DNA from: Prevotellaceae bacterium
GTDB taxonomy: Bacteria; Bacteroidota; Bacteroidia; Bacteroidales; Bacteroidaceae
Length of the DNA: 55,553 nucleotides
Assembly: GCA_031262085.1 (NCBI GenBank)
Contig: JAISIN010000043.1
Location: 1 to 55,553, forward strand
Direction: 5' to 3'
Numbering within the stretch: position 1 is the stretch's first letter; each line of letters begins with the position of its first letter. Shown here in pieces: positions 44,150 to 53,180 of the stretch. The position numbers and the translations under genes were made by a program. The notes under the pieces were generated by a model. The model did no database searches. It was not told the origin of the DNA and saw only the letters and a list, made by a program, of their open reading frames with translations.

Positions 44150-47100
44150 CTATTGATTCATTTGAAGCAGTTCGCTGGGGGTAATGTTAAAGTTCTTGGT
44201 AAAGGTGCGGCTGAAGTATTTGGGGTCGCTGAACCCTACTTCGTCGGATATCTCGTTGATGTTCATCTGCCGGGTCTCTCTGTTCTTGAGAATGAGGGCA
44301 TGTGCCAGGTTGAGGCGGTAATTGCGGATAAACTGTCCGGCAGACTGACCAATCAGACTGTTAAGCTTTCGGTTCATCAGCGATGTGCTGATGCCGACAG
44401 CTTGGCAGAAGTCGCTTACGCTAAACTCACTGTTGCGGTAGTTCTCCTTGACCACCTGCATGATGCGGTCGATGAACTGCTTGTCTTTCGATTCTTCTTC
44501 GATGTGCAGGGCTTCAACGTCCATGTTGTCGATAAACCGCCGTTGGTAGCGCTTGCGATTTTCGAGAATGTTTTCGATGCGTGTCAGCAGCAACGTTTCG
44601 TCAAAAGGTTTTAGCAGGTATTCGTCTACTCCCATGCGGTAGCTTTCCAAGCGGGCTTCCGAAGAGGTCTTGGCAGTGAGCATCAGGAACGGGATGTGCG
44701 AGATGGCAAACGACTGCTTAACGCGGCGCGACAGCTCTATGCCGTCCATGACGGGCATCATCAGGTCGCTGATGATAAAATCGACCGGTGTGGTTTCGAG
44801 CAGTCGGAGGGCTTCTTCGCCGTTGCATGCTTCGAGCACCTGATAGTGTTCGCGCAAAATGGAGCGGATATAGTTGCGCATGTCGTCGTTGTCTTCGACG
44901 ACAAGGAGGGTCAGAGACGATTGTCCCTTGACCGGTAGCGGTTTGGCAGACAAGGCGGTTGTCTCTGCATCTTCTTGTCTGACATCGGGCGCACCGGCGG
45001 GAACTTCGGGTAGCGGTATGAGGATGCGGAACGACGATCCGCGGGTGTGATTGTTGTGCGCTGTAATCTTGCCTCCGTGCAGTTGTACGATATGCTTGCA
45101 CAGATAGAGTCCGATGCCACTGCCGGCTTGTCCGTACATGGGGTATTTCTTCTGGTTCTGCGACTGATAGAAGCGGTCGAATATCTGCTGAATGTCGTTA
45201 TGGGGAATTCCGGTTCCGGTGTCGCTTACACAGATGTATAGTTTGGGTTCTTCGTTTGCTCTGCACGTGTTGAGGGTGGCAATGTAGACCGATACCGATC
45301 CGCCGTTTGGGGTAAACTTGATGGCGTTGCTTAGCAGGTTGACCAATACCTTGTGCATTGCCTCCTCGTCGTACACCAATTCAGGATGGGGCAAGTGGAG
45401 GAAAGCGTGCAGGGTGATCTTGCGTTCGGCAGCAAACGATTCGAATGGAGTGAGCAGTGTGTGCATGAAATGTATAAAGTTGCCGCGCTTGGGGTGTATG
45501 TCGAAATGTCCCGATTCGACTTTGCGGAAGTCCATCAGTTGGTTAACCAATGAGAGCAGATATTTGGAATTGCGCTCCACAAAGTTCAGTTGCTCTATCA
45601 CTTGCGGGTTGTAGCTGAGGCGTAGTGCACGTTCAATCGGACCGATGATGAGCGTTATCGGGGTGCGAAACTCGTGGGTGATGTTGGTAAAGAACTGTAT
45701 CTTGTCCAAGGTTAGCTCTTGTATCTTGCGGGTCATGCGTCCGAGTTGCACCTTCTGGCGGGTGATCTTTTCGTTCTGTTGCTTCAGGGTGAGGTTTTGT
45801 GCAGCCAGTTCGGCGGTGCGCTTTTCGACGGTCTGCTCCAGTAACTGCTGCATTCGTTTCAAGTTGCGGATGCGCAATTGATAGATTTGCCACACGGTGA
45901 CGATAGCCAGTGTGATTATCAACAGCAGAAACCACGTTGTTTTGTAGAAAAAGGGTGCAATGGTGATGCGCAGTTCGGTGATAGGTTCTGTCTGTGTCCG
46001 TTCGTCGGGGGTATATTTCACTTGCAGGGTATAGTTTCCCGGTCGGAGGTTGGTGTATCCGGCAAAGCGGCGGTTTCCGGGCACTTGCATCCACTCTTTA
46101 TCGAACCCCAGCAGGCGGTAGCTATAAGTGGCAGTATTGTCGGTCTCATAGTTGAGCGCCGAAAATTCCAATGAGAACGATTTGTCGCGTTCGTGCAAAA
46201 ACAAATGCCGGGTAACGGCAATGTCGACAGGCAGTTGCTCACTGCCCGGATAGATCTCTTCGTTGCCGATGCGCAGGCGTGTGAAGCGTACATGTCCCTG
46301 TGGGGCGGCTGTTTTGATCGGTAAGCTTTCGATGGCAGTCAGTCCTGCTACCGTGCCGAAGTAGAGAATACCGTCGGCAGCGCGACACGATGCGTTCCAA
46401 TAGAATTGTGCATCGTCTAATCCGTCTTGTCGATCGTAATTGATAAATAGCTCTTCGCGGGGGTAATAGCACGACAGTCCGTTGTTGGTTCCGATCCACA
46501 GATGTCCGTGTTCGTCTTCAAGGATGCTTCGCACACTACTGTTGGCAAGTCCGTTGGGAATGCTGTAAGCGGTAAAGGTTTCGCCTCCTTCTTTGTCCAC
46601 GTTTCGGCGATAGATTCCATATCCGTTGCTGCCCAACCATAGCGTGCCGTCTCTGCTTTCGCAGAAGCAGGTGATGCGTTCGGTGAGTCGGGAGGTGGGA
46701 TCGTCGAGCTTGTAGGGAAGGTGGCGATAACTAAAGAGGGCTCCGTCCGATCGATTTGATAAACGCGAATGCAAGTCTATAATATAAACTCCTTGTTGGC
46801 TTCCTATCCATAGATTTCCCTCCTTGTCGATGATAGAGCCGATGCATCCCGGTATCTGTTCTGCTTCGTGATTGGCAAAAGGCGAGAACAGTTTCTGCTC
46901 TTCCGAATCGTAAAAGAATAGTCCGCGGTTGGTTCCTATCCATATCCCGTTGTTGATGGGGTCATAGGTGAGCACACCGACGAAGAGCAGCGGTTGGTGG
47001 TTCTCCGGAAACGAGGTGATGGTTTGCAATATCCGTCGCGGCGACCGACGGTCGAGCAGGTTGATGCCTCCTCCCCATGTACCTATCCAGAGATAGTCGT

Positions 47101-48382
47101 TGCGGTCGGCAGTGATGGCGCTTACCGAGTTGTGAATGAGGTGTCCGCTCTCGTAGGTATAGTGGGTAAAGTTGCGGTTCCCCCGCTCTTTGCGGTTGAG
47201 ACCACCCTCTACGGTTCCTACCCAGAGCACTCCCTTTCGGTCTTCATAGATGGCATTGACCGGGTTGTACGACAGGCTGGCAGGTTCTTCTCTGTCGTAT
47301 CGGTAGTTGTGGATGCGCAGTCGTTTGGGAGTGAGCTTGTTGATGCCTCCGCTTTCGGTGCCTATCCATATGGTCTCTCCGATGACAAGCAGGCAATTGA
47401 CGAAGTTGCTGTTCAATCCCGTCTGTCCGCTGCCCGGCGGCATGGTGGTGAGGTGGTCGAAATCATCGGTTCCCGGATTGTAAATATTGATGCCGCGTAA
47501 GGTGGCAATGAGCAGTTGTTTATCGGCAGTGAATGTCATGTCGGTGGGGAAGTTCTGCGAGAGCGATCCGGGCTGGTCGGGATGGTGCAGATACTCCTTG
47601 AGTGTATCGTTGCTGCGGGTATAGCGGAACAGCCCTTTGTCGGTCGAAATCCATACGCGATCGTCGCGCGCCAGAAAGTCTGTAAAGTTGATGTCGGGAG
47701 TAAAGATAAGGCGGTCGGACAAAGGTTGCTGTTCCAACAAGCCGTTGCTGTCGGGGACGAGTTTGTATATTTGTCCGCCGATGCCTGTCCACAGTTTTCC
47801 GTCTTCGTCGACATCGCGCATGACAATAGATTCGTTGCGCAGCCTGGCAGGCGACAGTGCGTGTACGGTAGCTACTACACCTGTTGGTTCGAACGCGATG
47901 CGGTAGACCGTGTTGCCGCATTGCGCCCAGATGTTGCCTTGCGTATCGCTTATCACAGAGGTGGCAGGTTGTTGCAGAATGTCGGTAAGCAGATGTTGCG
48001 GGTCGGCAAGTTGCACCGATTGCAGGGTACACAGATCCATAATGTCTATGCCCCCTTCGGAGGCTATCCATAATCGCCGGAAGCGGTCTTCGTGCACATT
48101 GCGGATGAAGTTGCTCTGCAGTTTGCAGTGCGGAGTGTTAGGGGTGAAGTACACAAACTCATAGCCGTCGTAGCGCGCCAGTCCGCCGCCGGCAGTCGAT
48201 ATCCACAAGAATCCGTTTGAGTCTTGGTAGATATCGTCTACGAAGTTGTGTGGCAAACCATCGATCATGGTAATACCGGTGATATTGTACTTGTCGGCAA
48301 AGTGTTCCTGAGCCAACAACGAATGCGATACAAGCAGGCAGCAACTGTATATTATGAAGCGCGCAAGGATATTGTTTTTCAT
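44150..48382 (-). CDS. Hybrid two-component system regulator (propeller sensor-kinase-receiver-AraC)
   Basis: Start chosen at 48382 (MKNNILARF, then a signal-anchor) because the promoter at 48403-48432 starts transcription about there, ruling out the ATG at 48415. The 1410-residue protein has two-component-regulator propeller repeats (about 35-700; several D-x-x-G-x-L-W-(I/V)-G blades), a Y_Y_Y domain, a membrane helix, HisKA with FTNITHEFRTP (H903), HATPase with LSNAIKFTPNG, receiver with ISDLMMPVMDG (D1206) and a C-terminal AraC HTH. In Bacteroidetes this class usually senses carbohydrates and controls polysaccharide loci, but no SusC/D genes are here; the adjacent export operon is a possible target. 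Confidence 0.93.
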   Translation of the reverse strand: MKNNILARFIIYSCCLLVSHSLLAQEHFADKYNITGITMIDGLPHNFVDDIYQDSNGFLWISTAGGGLARYDGYEFVYFTPNTPHCKLQSNFIRNVHEDRFRRLWIASEGGIDIMDLCTLQSVQLADPQHLLTDILQQPATSVISDTQGNIWAQCGNTVYRIAFEPTGVVATVHALSPARLRNESIVMRDVDEDGKLWTGIGGQIYKLVPDSNGLLEQQPLSDRLIFTPDINFTDFLARDDRVWISTDKGLFRYTRSNDTLKEYLHHPDQPGSLSQNFPTDMTFTADKQLLIATLRGINIYNPGTDDFDHLTTMPPGSGQTGLNSNFVNCLLVIGETIWIGTESGGINKLTPKRLRIHNYRYDREEPASLSYNPVNAIYEDRKGVLWVGTVEGGLNRKERGNRNFTHYTYESGHLIHNSVSAITADRNDYLWIGTWGGGINLLDRRSPRRILQTITSFPENHQPLLFVGVLTYDPINNGIWIGTNRGLFFYDSEEQKLFSPFANHEAEQIPGCIGSIIDKEGNLWIGSQQGVYIIDLHSRLSNRSDGALFSYRHLPYKLDDPTSRLTERITCFCESRDGTLWLGSNGYGIYRRNVDKEGGETFTAYSIPNGLANSSVRSILEDEHGHLWIGTNNGLSCYYPREELFINYDRQDGLDDAQFYWNASCRAADGILYFGTVAGLTAIESLPIKTAAPQGHVRFTRLRIGNEEIYPGSEQLPVDIAVTRHLFLHERDKSFSLEFSALNYETDNTATYSYRLLGFDKEWMQVPGNRRFAGYTNLRPGNYTLQVKYTPDERTQTEPITELRITIAPFFYKTTWFLLLIITLAIVTVWQIYQLRIRNLKRMQQLLEQTVEKRTAELAAQNLTLKQQNEKITRQKVQLGRMTRKIQELTLDKIQFFTNITHEFRTPITLIIGPIERALRLSYNPQVIEQLNFVERNSKYLLSLVNQLMDFRKVESGHFDIHPKRGNFIHFMHTLLTPFESFAAERKITLHAFLHLPHPELVYDEEAMHKVLVNLLSNAIKFTPNGGSVSVYIATLNTCRANEEPKLYICVSDTGTGIPHNDIQQIFDRFYQSQNQKKYPMYGQAGSGIGLYLCKHIVQLHGGKITAHNNHTRGSSFRILIPLPEVPAGAPDVRQEDAETTALSAKPLPVKGQSSLTLLVVEDNDDMRNYIRSILREHYQVLEACNGEEALRLLETTPVDFIISDLMMPVMDGIELSRRVKQSFAISHIPFLMLTAKTSSEARLESYRMGVDEYLLKPFDETLLLTRIENILENRKRYQRRFIDNMDVEALHIEEESKDKQFIDRIMQVVKENYRNSEFSVSDFCQAVGISTSLMNRKLNSLIGQSAGQFIRNYRLNLAHALILKNRETRQMNINEISDEVGFSDPKYFSRTFTKNFNITPSELLQMNQ

Positions 48383-48402
48383 TGTTTGGGTATTTATGGC
48401 GG

Positions 48403-48432
48403 CAAAGATATACATATAAATGTTAAAGTCAA
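48403..48432 (-). promoter_or_regulatory. Promoter for the hybrid two-component regulator
   Basis: On the minus strand TTG (48430-48432) is followed by 19 bases and TATCTTTG (48403-48410), fitting the Bacteroidetes consensus; 20 bases before the ATG at 48382. Confidence 0.7.
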
Positions 48433-48638
48433 TACATTTGTCATTGATACATTTTGCCGTTTTATATATAATCTATATACTTGCATCGTTATTCATGTAA
48501 ATAGATCATGTAAAACCGTTAGTTAGTAGCTAAATTCTCTTAGTTTATTGACTTTTTTGGCTTGAGTCTCAATAGGTAGTTTGTGTATATGTACTTCGAG
48601 TATAGTTTGTGTATGCTTTGTTTGATTAGTTGTAAGCG

Positions 48639-48707
48639 CTCGATGTGAATCGAAGGGTTACAAATTAGTTGTTAAGATTTCTTTTTTATTCTCTCGATGT
48701 GAATCGA
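48639..48707. repeat. Two copies of CTCGATGTGAATCGA
   Basis: A 15-bp element, containing the dyad TCGAT/ATCGA around GTGA, occurs at 48639-48653 and at 48693-48707 in the gap between the divergent regulator and NlpC genes. Possible binding site for a dimeric regulator. The rest of the gap is AT-rich and holds no gene. Confidence 0.45.
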
Positions 48708-48760
48708 CACTTGACGTTTTCATGGATTTTAATTGCATAAAACTTATACTCGGGAGTCTC

Positions 48761-48802
48761 GTGGAGGTGTAAATGACTGTTTCGCGGTCACTACATCTCC
48801 AC
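48761..48802. other. Strong unassigned hairpin
   Basis: GTGGAGGTGTAAATGAC pairs with GTCACTACATCTCCAC over 16 positions with one wobble and one bulge, loop about nine bases. It lies in the gap before the NlpC gene. It lacks a T-run, so it may be a leader or a small-RNA structure. Confidence 0.45.
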
Positions 48803-48933
48803 ATTCTTTATTAATATTGAAAACTATTCCCGACCAGGGCAACCGCATCAAATCTAATGGGGCTAACATGGCGGATAGTCAGCGCATGAACCCAAAAATA
48901 TTGTATATTATGATACTGCATAGAAAAAAACAT

Positions 48934-48941
48934 TATCTTTG
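48934..48941 (+). promoter_or_regulatory. Promoter -7 element for the NlpC/P60-epimerase pair
   Basis: TATCTTTG fits TAnnTTTG; it overlaps an in-frame ATG at 48939, which therefore cannot be the start. The gene start is at 48975 or 48981. Confidence 0.6.
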
Positions 48942-48980
48942 CCATCGCTTAATTCACTAAGTACGAAACACTCAATGATT

Positions 48981-49961
48981 ATGAAGAGAATTGTAGTTTT
49001 TATCTTTCTACTATGTCTGATGCTTCTTCCCATATCTGCCATACAGAGAGGAGAGGTTATATCCGACGGTTACGGTATTGTTAACCTGTCGGTGTGTAAT
49101 ATGCGTGCCGAGGCGGAGTTTACTTCGGAGATGACTACGCAAGGACTGTTGGGTATGCCCGTTCGCATACTCGAACATAAGGATTGGTACCGGATAGAGC
49201 TGCCCGACGGCTACGTGGGTTGGGTGCATCGGGCTGCCATTGTGCCGGTAAGCAGGGCGAAATTGCACGAATGGAACCTTGCCGAAAAGGTCATCGTCAC
49301 CGCACACTACGGCTTTGTTTACTCCGAGCCGGACGACGATTCGCAACCCGTATCCGACGTGGTGGCAGGCGATCGTTTGAAGTGGGAAGGTCGGAAAGGA
49401 AAGTTCTATCGTGTATCTTATCCCGATGGACGCGTGGGCTATCTGCACCGCAACTTGGGCATGCCCGAACACAAATGGCGTAAAGCATTGAAGCAAGATG
49501 CAGCCTCCATCATTCGCACCGCATACACCCTGATGGGAGTGCCTTATCTCTGGGCAGGTACCTCTTCCAAAGGAATGGATTGCAGCGGATTCATCCGGAC
49601 GATTCTTTATATGCACGATATCATCATACCCCGCGATGCCGGTCCGCAATCGCGCACGGGACAGTCTATTGTGATTGCTCCCGACTTTAGCAATCTGCAA
49701 CCGGGCGATCTGATATTCTTCGGTAGAAAAGCAACCACCGATAAGAAGGAACGGGTCGACCACGTAGGTATGTATGTGGGCAACAAGCGGTTTATTCATT
49801 CGCAGGGTCATGTGCATGTCAGTAGTCTCGACCCTGCCGACCCACTGTTCGATGAGTTCAATCTGAACAGATTACTCTTCGCCCGACGGATACTCCCTTA
49901 TATCAACAAGGAAGATAAAGAGTTGAATACAACCGAGACAAATTCGTTTTATCGATTATAA
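48981..49961 (+). CDS. SH3-NlpC/P60 peptidoglycan hydrolase (gamma-D-glutamyl peptidase type)
   Basis: The 326-residue protein starts MKRIVVFIF (or six bases earlier, at 48975) with a signal peptide ending near PISAIQ. Two SH3b-like domains (about 25-180) precede an NlpC/P60 domain with the catalytic Cys201 in MDCSGFIRT, His261 in VDHVGMYVG and a third polar residue near H273. Such enzymes cleave the D-Glu-to-diamino-acid bond in muropeptides, releasing L-Ala-D-Glu. The next gene encodes an epimerase for that dipeptide, 9 bases away, so the two form a muropeptide-degrading pair. Confidence 0.9.
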   Translation: MKRIVVFIFLLCLMLLPISAIQRGEVISDGYGIVNLSVCNMRAEAEFTSEMTTQGLLGMPVRILEHKDWYRIELPDGYVGWVHRAAIVPVSRAKLHEWNLAEKVIVTAHYGFVYSEPDDDSQPVSDVVAGDRLKWEGRKGKFYRVSYPDGRVGYLHRNLGMPEHKWRKALKQDAASIIRTAYTLMGVPYLWAGTSSKGMDCSGFIRTILYMHDIIIPRDAGPQSRTGQSIVIAPDFSNLQPGDLIFFGRKATTDKKERVDHVGMYVGNKRFIHSQGHVHVSSLDPADPLFDEFNLNRLLFARRILPYINKEDKELNTTETNSFYRL

Positions 49962-49970
49962 TATAAGATT

Positions 49971-51191
49971 ATGCTTACCAGAAGAAACTTTCTTAAAACA
50001 GCAGCTTTGGCAGCAGTCGGTTCAGGACTGGCAATCGACAAACTTTTTGCTGTAAGCAAAGTGTATCCCCTCACCGGCAACATGAATCGGAATCTGCAGG
50101 ATAAAATGCAGATTGCAGGTAAGGAAGCGCCTGCTTTGTTTAATATCAATAAGAGTGGACTGAATGTCGGACGACTGCAAATGACCTTCTTCCCTTACGA
50201 GCTGAAGTTGCGGCACGTATTTACCGTTGCCACCAACTCGCGCACTACCACCCCCGATGTACAAGTGGAGATCACCTGCGATGGCATAACCGGATACGGC
50301 GAAGCATCCATGCCTCCCTATCTGGGCGAATCGACAGAGAGCGTGATGACGTTTCTGCGCAAAGTAGACCTCTCTCCTTTTAACGACCCGTTTCAATTAG
50401 AAGATATACTGACTTACATAGACAGTTTGTCGGTTGGCGATACGGCTGCCAAAGCTGCCGTCGATATTGCCCTGCACGACTTGGTAGGTAAGATGCTGGG
50501 TGCACCGTGGTACAAGATTTGGGGGTTCGATCCTGCCAAAGCACCTTCGACCACCTTCACTATTGGCATAGATACCCCCGACGTAGTGCGGCAGAAGACC
50601 TTGGAATGTGCCGACCGCTTTAATATATTAAAGGTAAAGGTGGGACGCGACAACGACAAAGAGATGATTAGCACCATCCGCTCCGTAACCAATCTGCCCA
50701 TTGCCGTAGATGCCAATCAAGGATGGACAGACAAGCACTACGCACTCGACATGATTCACTGGCTCAAAGAACAGGGCGTGGTGATGGTAGAGCAACCCAT
50801 GTCGAAAACCCGACCTGACGATAATGCGTGGATCACTGCGCACAGCCCGCTACCCATCTTTGCCGACGAATCACTGCAGCGGCTCAAAGATATACTCCCT
50901 TTGAAAGATGCCTATACCGGCATTAACATCAAGTTAATGAAGTGTACCGGTATGCGCGAAGCACACAAGATGTTCACCATGGCGCGTGCCTTGGGTATGA
51001 AGGTGATGCTGGGTTGTATGACCGAAACCTCGTGTGCCGTATCGGCTGCCGCCCAACTATCGCCTGTTGTCGATTTTGCCGATCTGGACGGTAATTTGCT
51101 CATCTCCAACGACCGCTTCAGGGGGATGGAAGTGGTTAAAGGACGAATTACTTTGCCCGATCGCCCCGGTATCGGTGTAGTCAAACTATAA
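49971..51191 (+). CDS. Enolase-superfamily dipeptide (L-Ala-D/L-Glu) epimerase with Tat-type signal
   Basis: The 406-residue protein starts with a twin-arginine type signal (TRRNFLKTAALAAVG), followed by an enolase-fold N-terminal cap and a barrel with the catalytic set: KVK (K221/K223), D247 in VDANQG, E274 in VEQPM, D299 in ADES and K321 in NIKLMK. This set matches L-Ala-D/L-Glu epimerases. The signal suggests that it folds in the cytosol before export and acts in the periplasm on dipeptides released by the NlpC enzyme encoded next to it. Confidence 0.88.
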   Translation: MLTRRNFLKTAALAAVGSGLAIDKLFAVSKVYPLTGNMNRNLQDKMQIAGKEAPALFNINKSGLNVGRLQMTFFPYELKLRHVFTVATNSRTTTPDVQVEITCDGITGYGEASMPPYLGESTESVMTFLRKVDLSPFNDPFQLEDILTYIDSLSVGDTAAKAAVDIALHDLVGKMLGAPWYKIWGFDPAKAPSTTFTIGIDTPDVVRQKTLECADRFNILKVKVGRDNDKEMISTIRSVTNLPIAVDANQGWTDKHYALDMIHWLKEQGVVMVEQPMSKTRPDDNAWITAHSPLPIFADESLQRLKDILPLKDAYTGINIKLMKCTGMREAHKMFTMARALGMKVMLGCMTETSCAVSAAAQLSPVVDFADLDGNLLISNDRFRGMEVVKGRITLPDRPGIGVVKL

Positions 51192-51223
51192 CAGATCGGT
51201 TGTATCACTCAAAACAAAACAGC

Positions 51224-53155
51224 ATGATATTATTCGAGAAAAGATTGAATATGCTCCGGATGCTTCTTCTGCCCATGCTCTTGATGAGTTTGTCTGTATT
51301 TGCATCCGACGATGTGAATGGGAAAAACCCCATTCTGATCATTAGTTCCTATAATCCCGATTCGCGAAACACTTCGCAGAATGTGTCTGATTTCGTTGAC
51401 GAGTTTGAAGACTTGGGTGGTAATGCGCCGATTGTATTGGAGAACATGAATTGCAAAAGCTTCTCGGAAGCCAAGTTGTGGAAAGGGCGCATGCGCGACC
51501 TGCTAAGCAAGTATCGCGGAAGCCGCCTCCCTTCGCTGATTGTGCTGATAGGGCAGGAGGCATGGACAGCCTACTTGTCGCAAGAAAAACAAGACAGCAT
51601 ACCTGTGATGGTGGCGCTTGCCAGTCGCAATGCCATTCTGTTGCCCGATGAGAGCGTTGACCTGAAGACATGGGTGCCCGAATCGATCGATGCACTCAAC
51701 GAACTGCCCAGCCACAACGTTAAAAGCGGGTTCGTGTACGAGTATGACGTGGCTGCCAATATCCGTCTGATCCGCGACCTTTACCCCGACACGAAAAACA
51801 TCGCGTTCATCTCGGACAATACCTACGGAGGGGTAGCGCTGCAAATGCACGTAAAAGAAGAGATGGCAAACTTTCCCGACCTCCATCTGATTATGCTCGA
51901 CGGGCGTAATCATACCCTATACGACCTGATTGACGAGATACGCGCACTCCCCCAGCATACCGCTCTGCTGATTGGTACGTGGCGTGTCGATATGAACGAC
52001 GGCTATTTCATGAAGAATGCCACCTACATGATGATGGATGTGTCGGCTCATATACCCGCCTTCTCTATTACCTCCGTCGGCATGGGTTATTGGGCTATTG
52101 GAGGGGTGATGCCCAACTATCGGGTAGTGGGGCGCGAAATGGCGCGGCAAGCCGTCAAATGGCTCAAGTCGCCGCGAGATGGAAAACCCGATATCGAGTT
52201 TATTCCCAATCGGATGCTTCTCGATTACAAGCAAGTGAAAGAGCGGAAAATAGACCTCCATAAGATTAAAGGAAAAATAGAACTGACCAACAAAACACCG
52301 TCGCTCTACGAACAGTACACCAAAGAGATATGGACCTTCTCTATTGCGTTCTTCCTGCTGCTGGCAGGGTTTATTGTAGCGCTCTCGTTCTATTATCACA
52401 CCAAGCGAATCAAGAATAAGTTAGAAATTTCGGAGAACCAACTGCGCATAGCCAAAGACGAAGCCGAAGAATCTAACCGGCTCAAAGGCGCTTTCCTTGC
52501 CAACATGAGTCATGAGATACGTACTCCGCTCAATGCCATTGTGGGATTCTCGGACGTGCTGGCATTCGGCGAGATCAGCGAAGAAGAGAAGCAGGGGTAT
52601 GCCGATATCATCAAAGTCAATTCGGATATATTGCTCCGACTGATTGGCGACATTCTCGACATGTCGCGTTTAGAGTCGGGACATGTAGCGTTCGAATACG
52701 AGCTGTGCAACGTCGTTCAGTTGTGCCGACAGATGCTTGCCTCGGTCGAGCAAACCACCGGCAGCAAAAATAATCGCTTCGTCTTTGTATGCAGCATGGA
52801 TTCGTTTACCATGCAAACCGACCAACAACGCTTGCAACAGGTCATCATCAACCTGCTTACCAACGCCAATAAATTTACGCAAGATGGCACCATCACGCTC
52901 TCGTTGCAGGTAGATGACGAGAAGCAACTGGCATACTTTAGCGTAGAAGATACCGGATGCGGTATACCTGCCGAAAAACAACATCTCATCTTCGGACGCT
53001 TCGAGAAGCTGAATGAGTTTGCTCAAGGCACCGGATTAGGACTTTCGATCTGCAAACTGACCGTTGCCAAGTGGGGCGGAGAGATATGGATCGATCCCGA
53101 CTATACCGGCGGAGCACGTTTCGTGTTTACGCATCCCACCCATATAAATCTGTAA
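51224..53155 (+). CDS. Membrane histidine kinase with ABC-type substrate-binding sensor (second copy)
   Basis: Start taken at 51224 (643 residues); 51200 is a possible earlier ATG. The product has a signal-anchor (about 10-25), a periplasmic PF04392-like domain (about 30-340, starting with ILIISSYNPDSRNTSQ), a membrane helix (about 370-392), HisKA with ANMSHEIRTPLNA (His430) and an HATPase with NLLTNANKFTQDG and GTGLGLSIC. Unlike the copy at 30744 it lacks PAS domains. It follows the epimerase gene by 32 bases and may sense a peptidoglycan or small-molecule cue; no receiver or partner regulator is adjacent. Confidence 0.9.
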   Translation: MILFEKRLNMLRMLLLPMLLMSLSVFASDDVNGKNPILIISSYNPDSRNTSQNVSDFVDEFEDLGGNAPIVLENMNCKSFSEAKLWKGRMRDLLSKYRGSRLPSLIVLIGQEAWTAYLSQEKQDSIPVMVALASRNAILLPDESVDLKTWVPESIDALNELPSHNVKSGFVYEYDVAANIRLIRDLYPDTKNIAFISDNTYGGVALQMHVKEEMANFPDLHLIMLDGRNHTLYDLIDEIRALPQHTALLIGTWRVDMNDGYFMKNATYMMMDVSAHIPAFSITSVGMGYWAIGGVMPNYRVVGREMARQAVKWLKSPRDGKPDIEFIPNRMLLDYKQVKERKIDLHKIKGKIELTNKTPSLYEQYTKEIWTFSIAFFLLLAGFIVALSFYYHTKRIKNKLEISENQLRIAKDEAEESNRLKGAFLANMSHEIRTPLNAIVGFSDVLAFGEISEEEKQGYADIIKVNSDILLRLIGDILDMSRLESGHVAFEYELCNVVQLCRQMLASVEQTTGSKNNRFVFVCSMDSFTMQTDQQRLQQVIINLLTNANKFTQDGTITLSLQVDDEKQLAYFSVEDTGCGIPAEKQHLIFGRFEKLNEFAQGTGLGLSICKLTVAKWGGEIWIDPDYTGGARFVFTHPTHINL

Positions 53156-53180
53156 TACTTTTTAATACATCCAGTATCCC

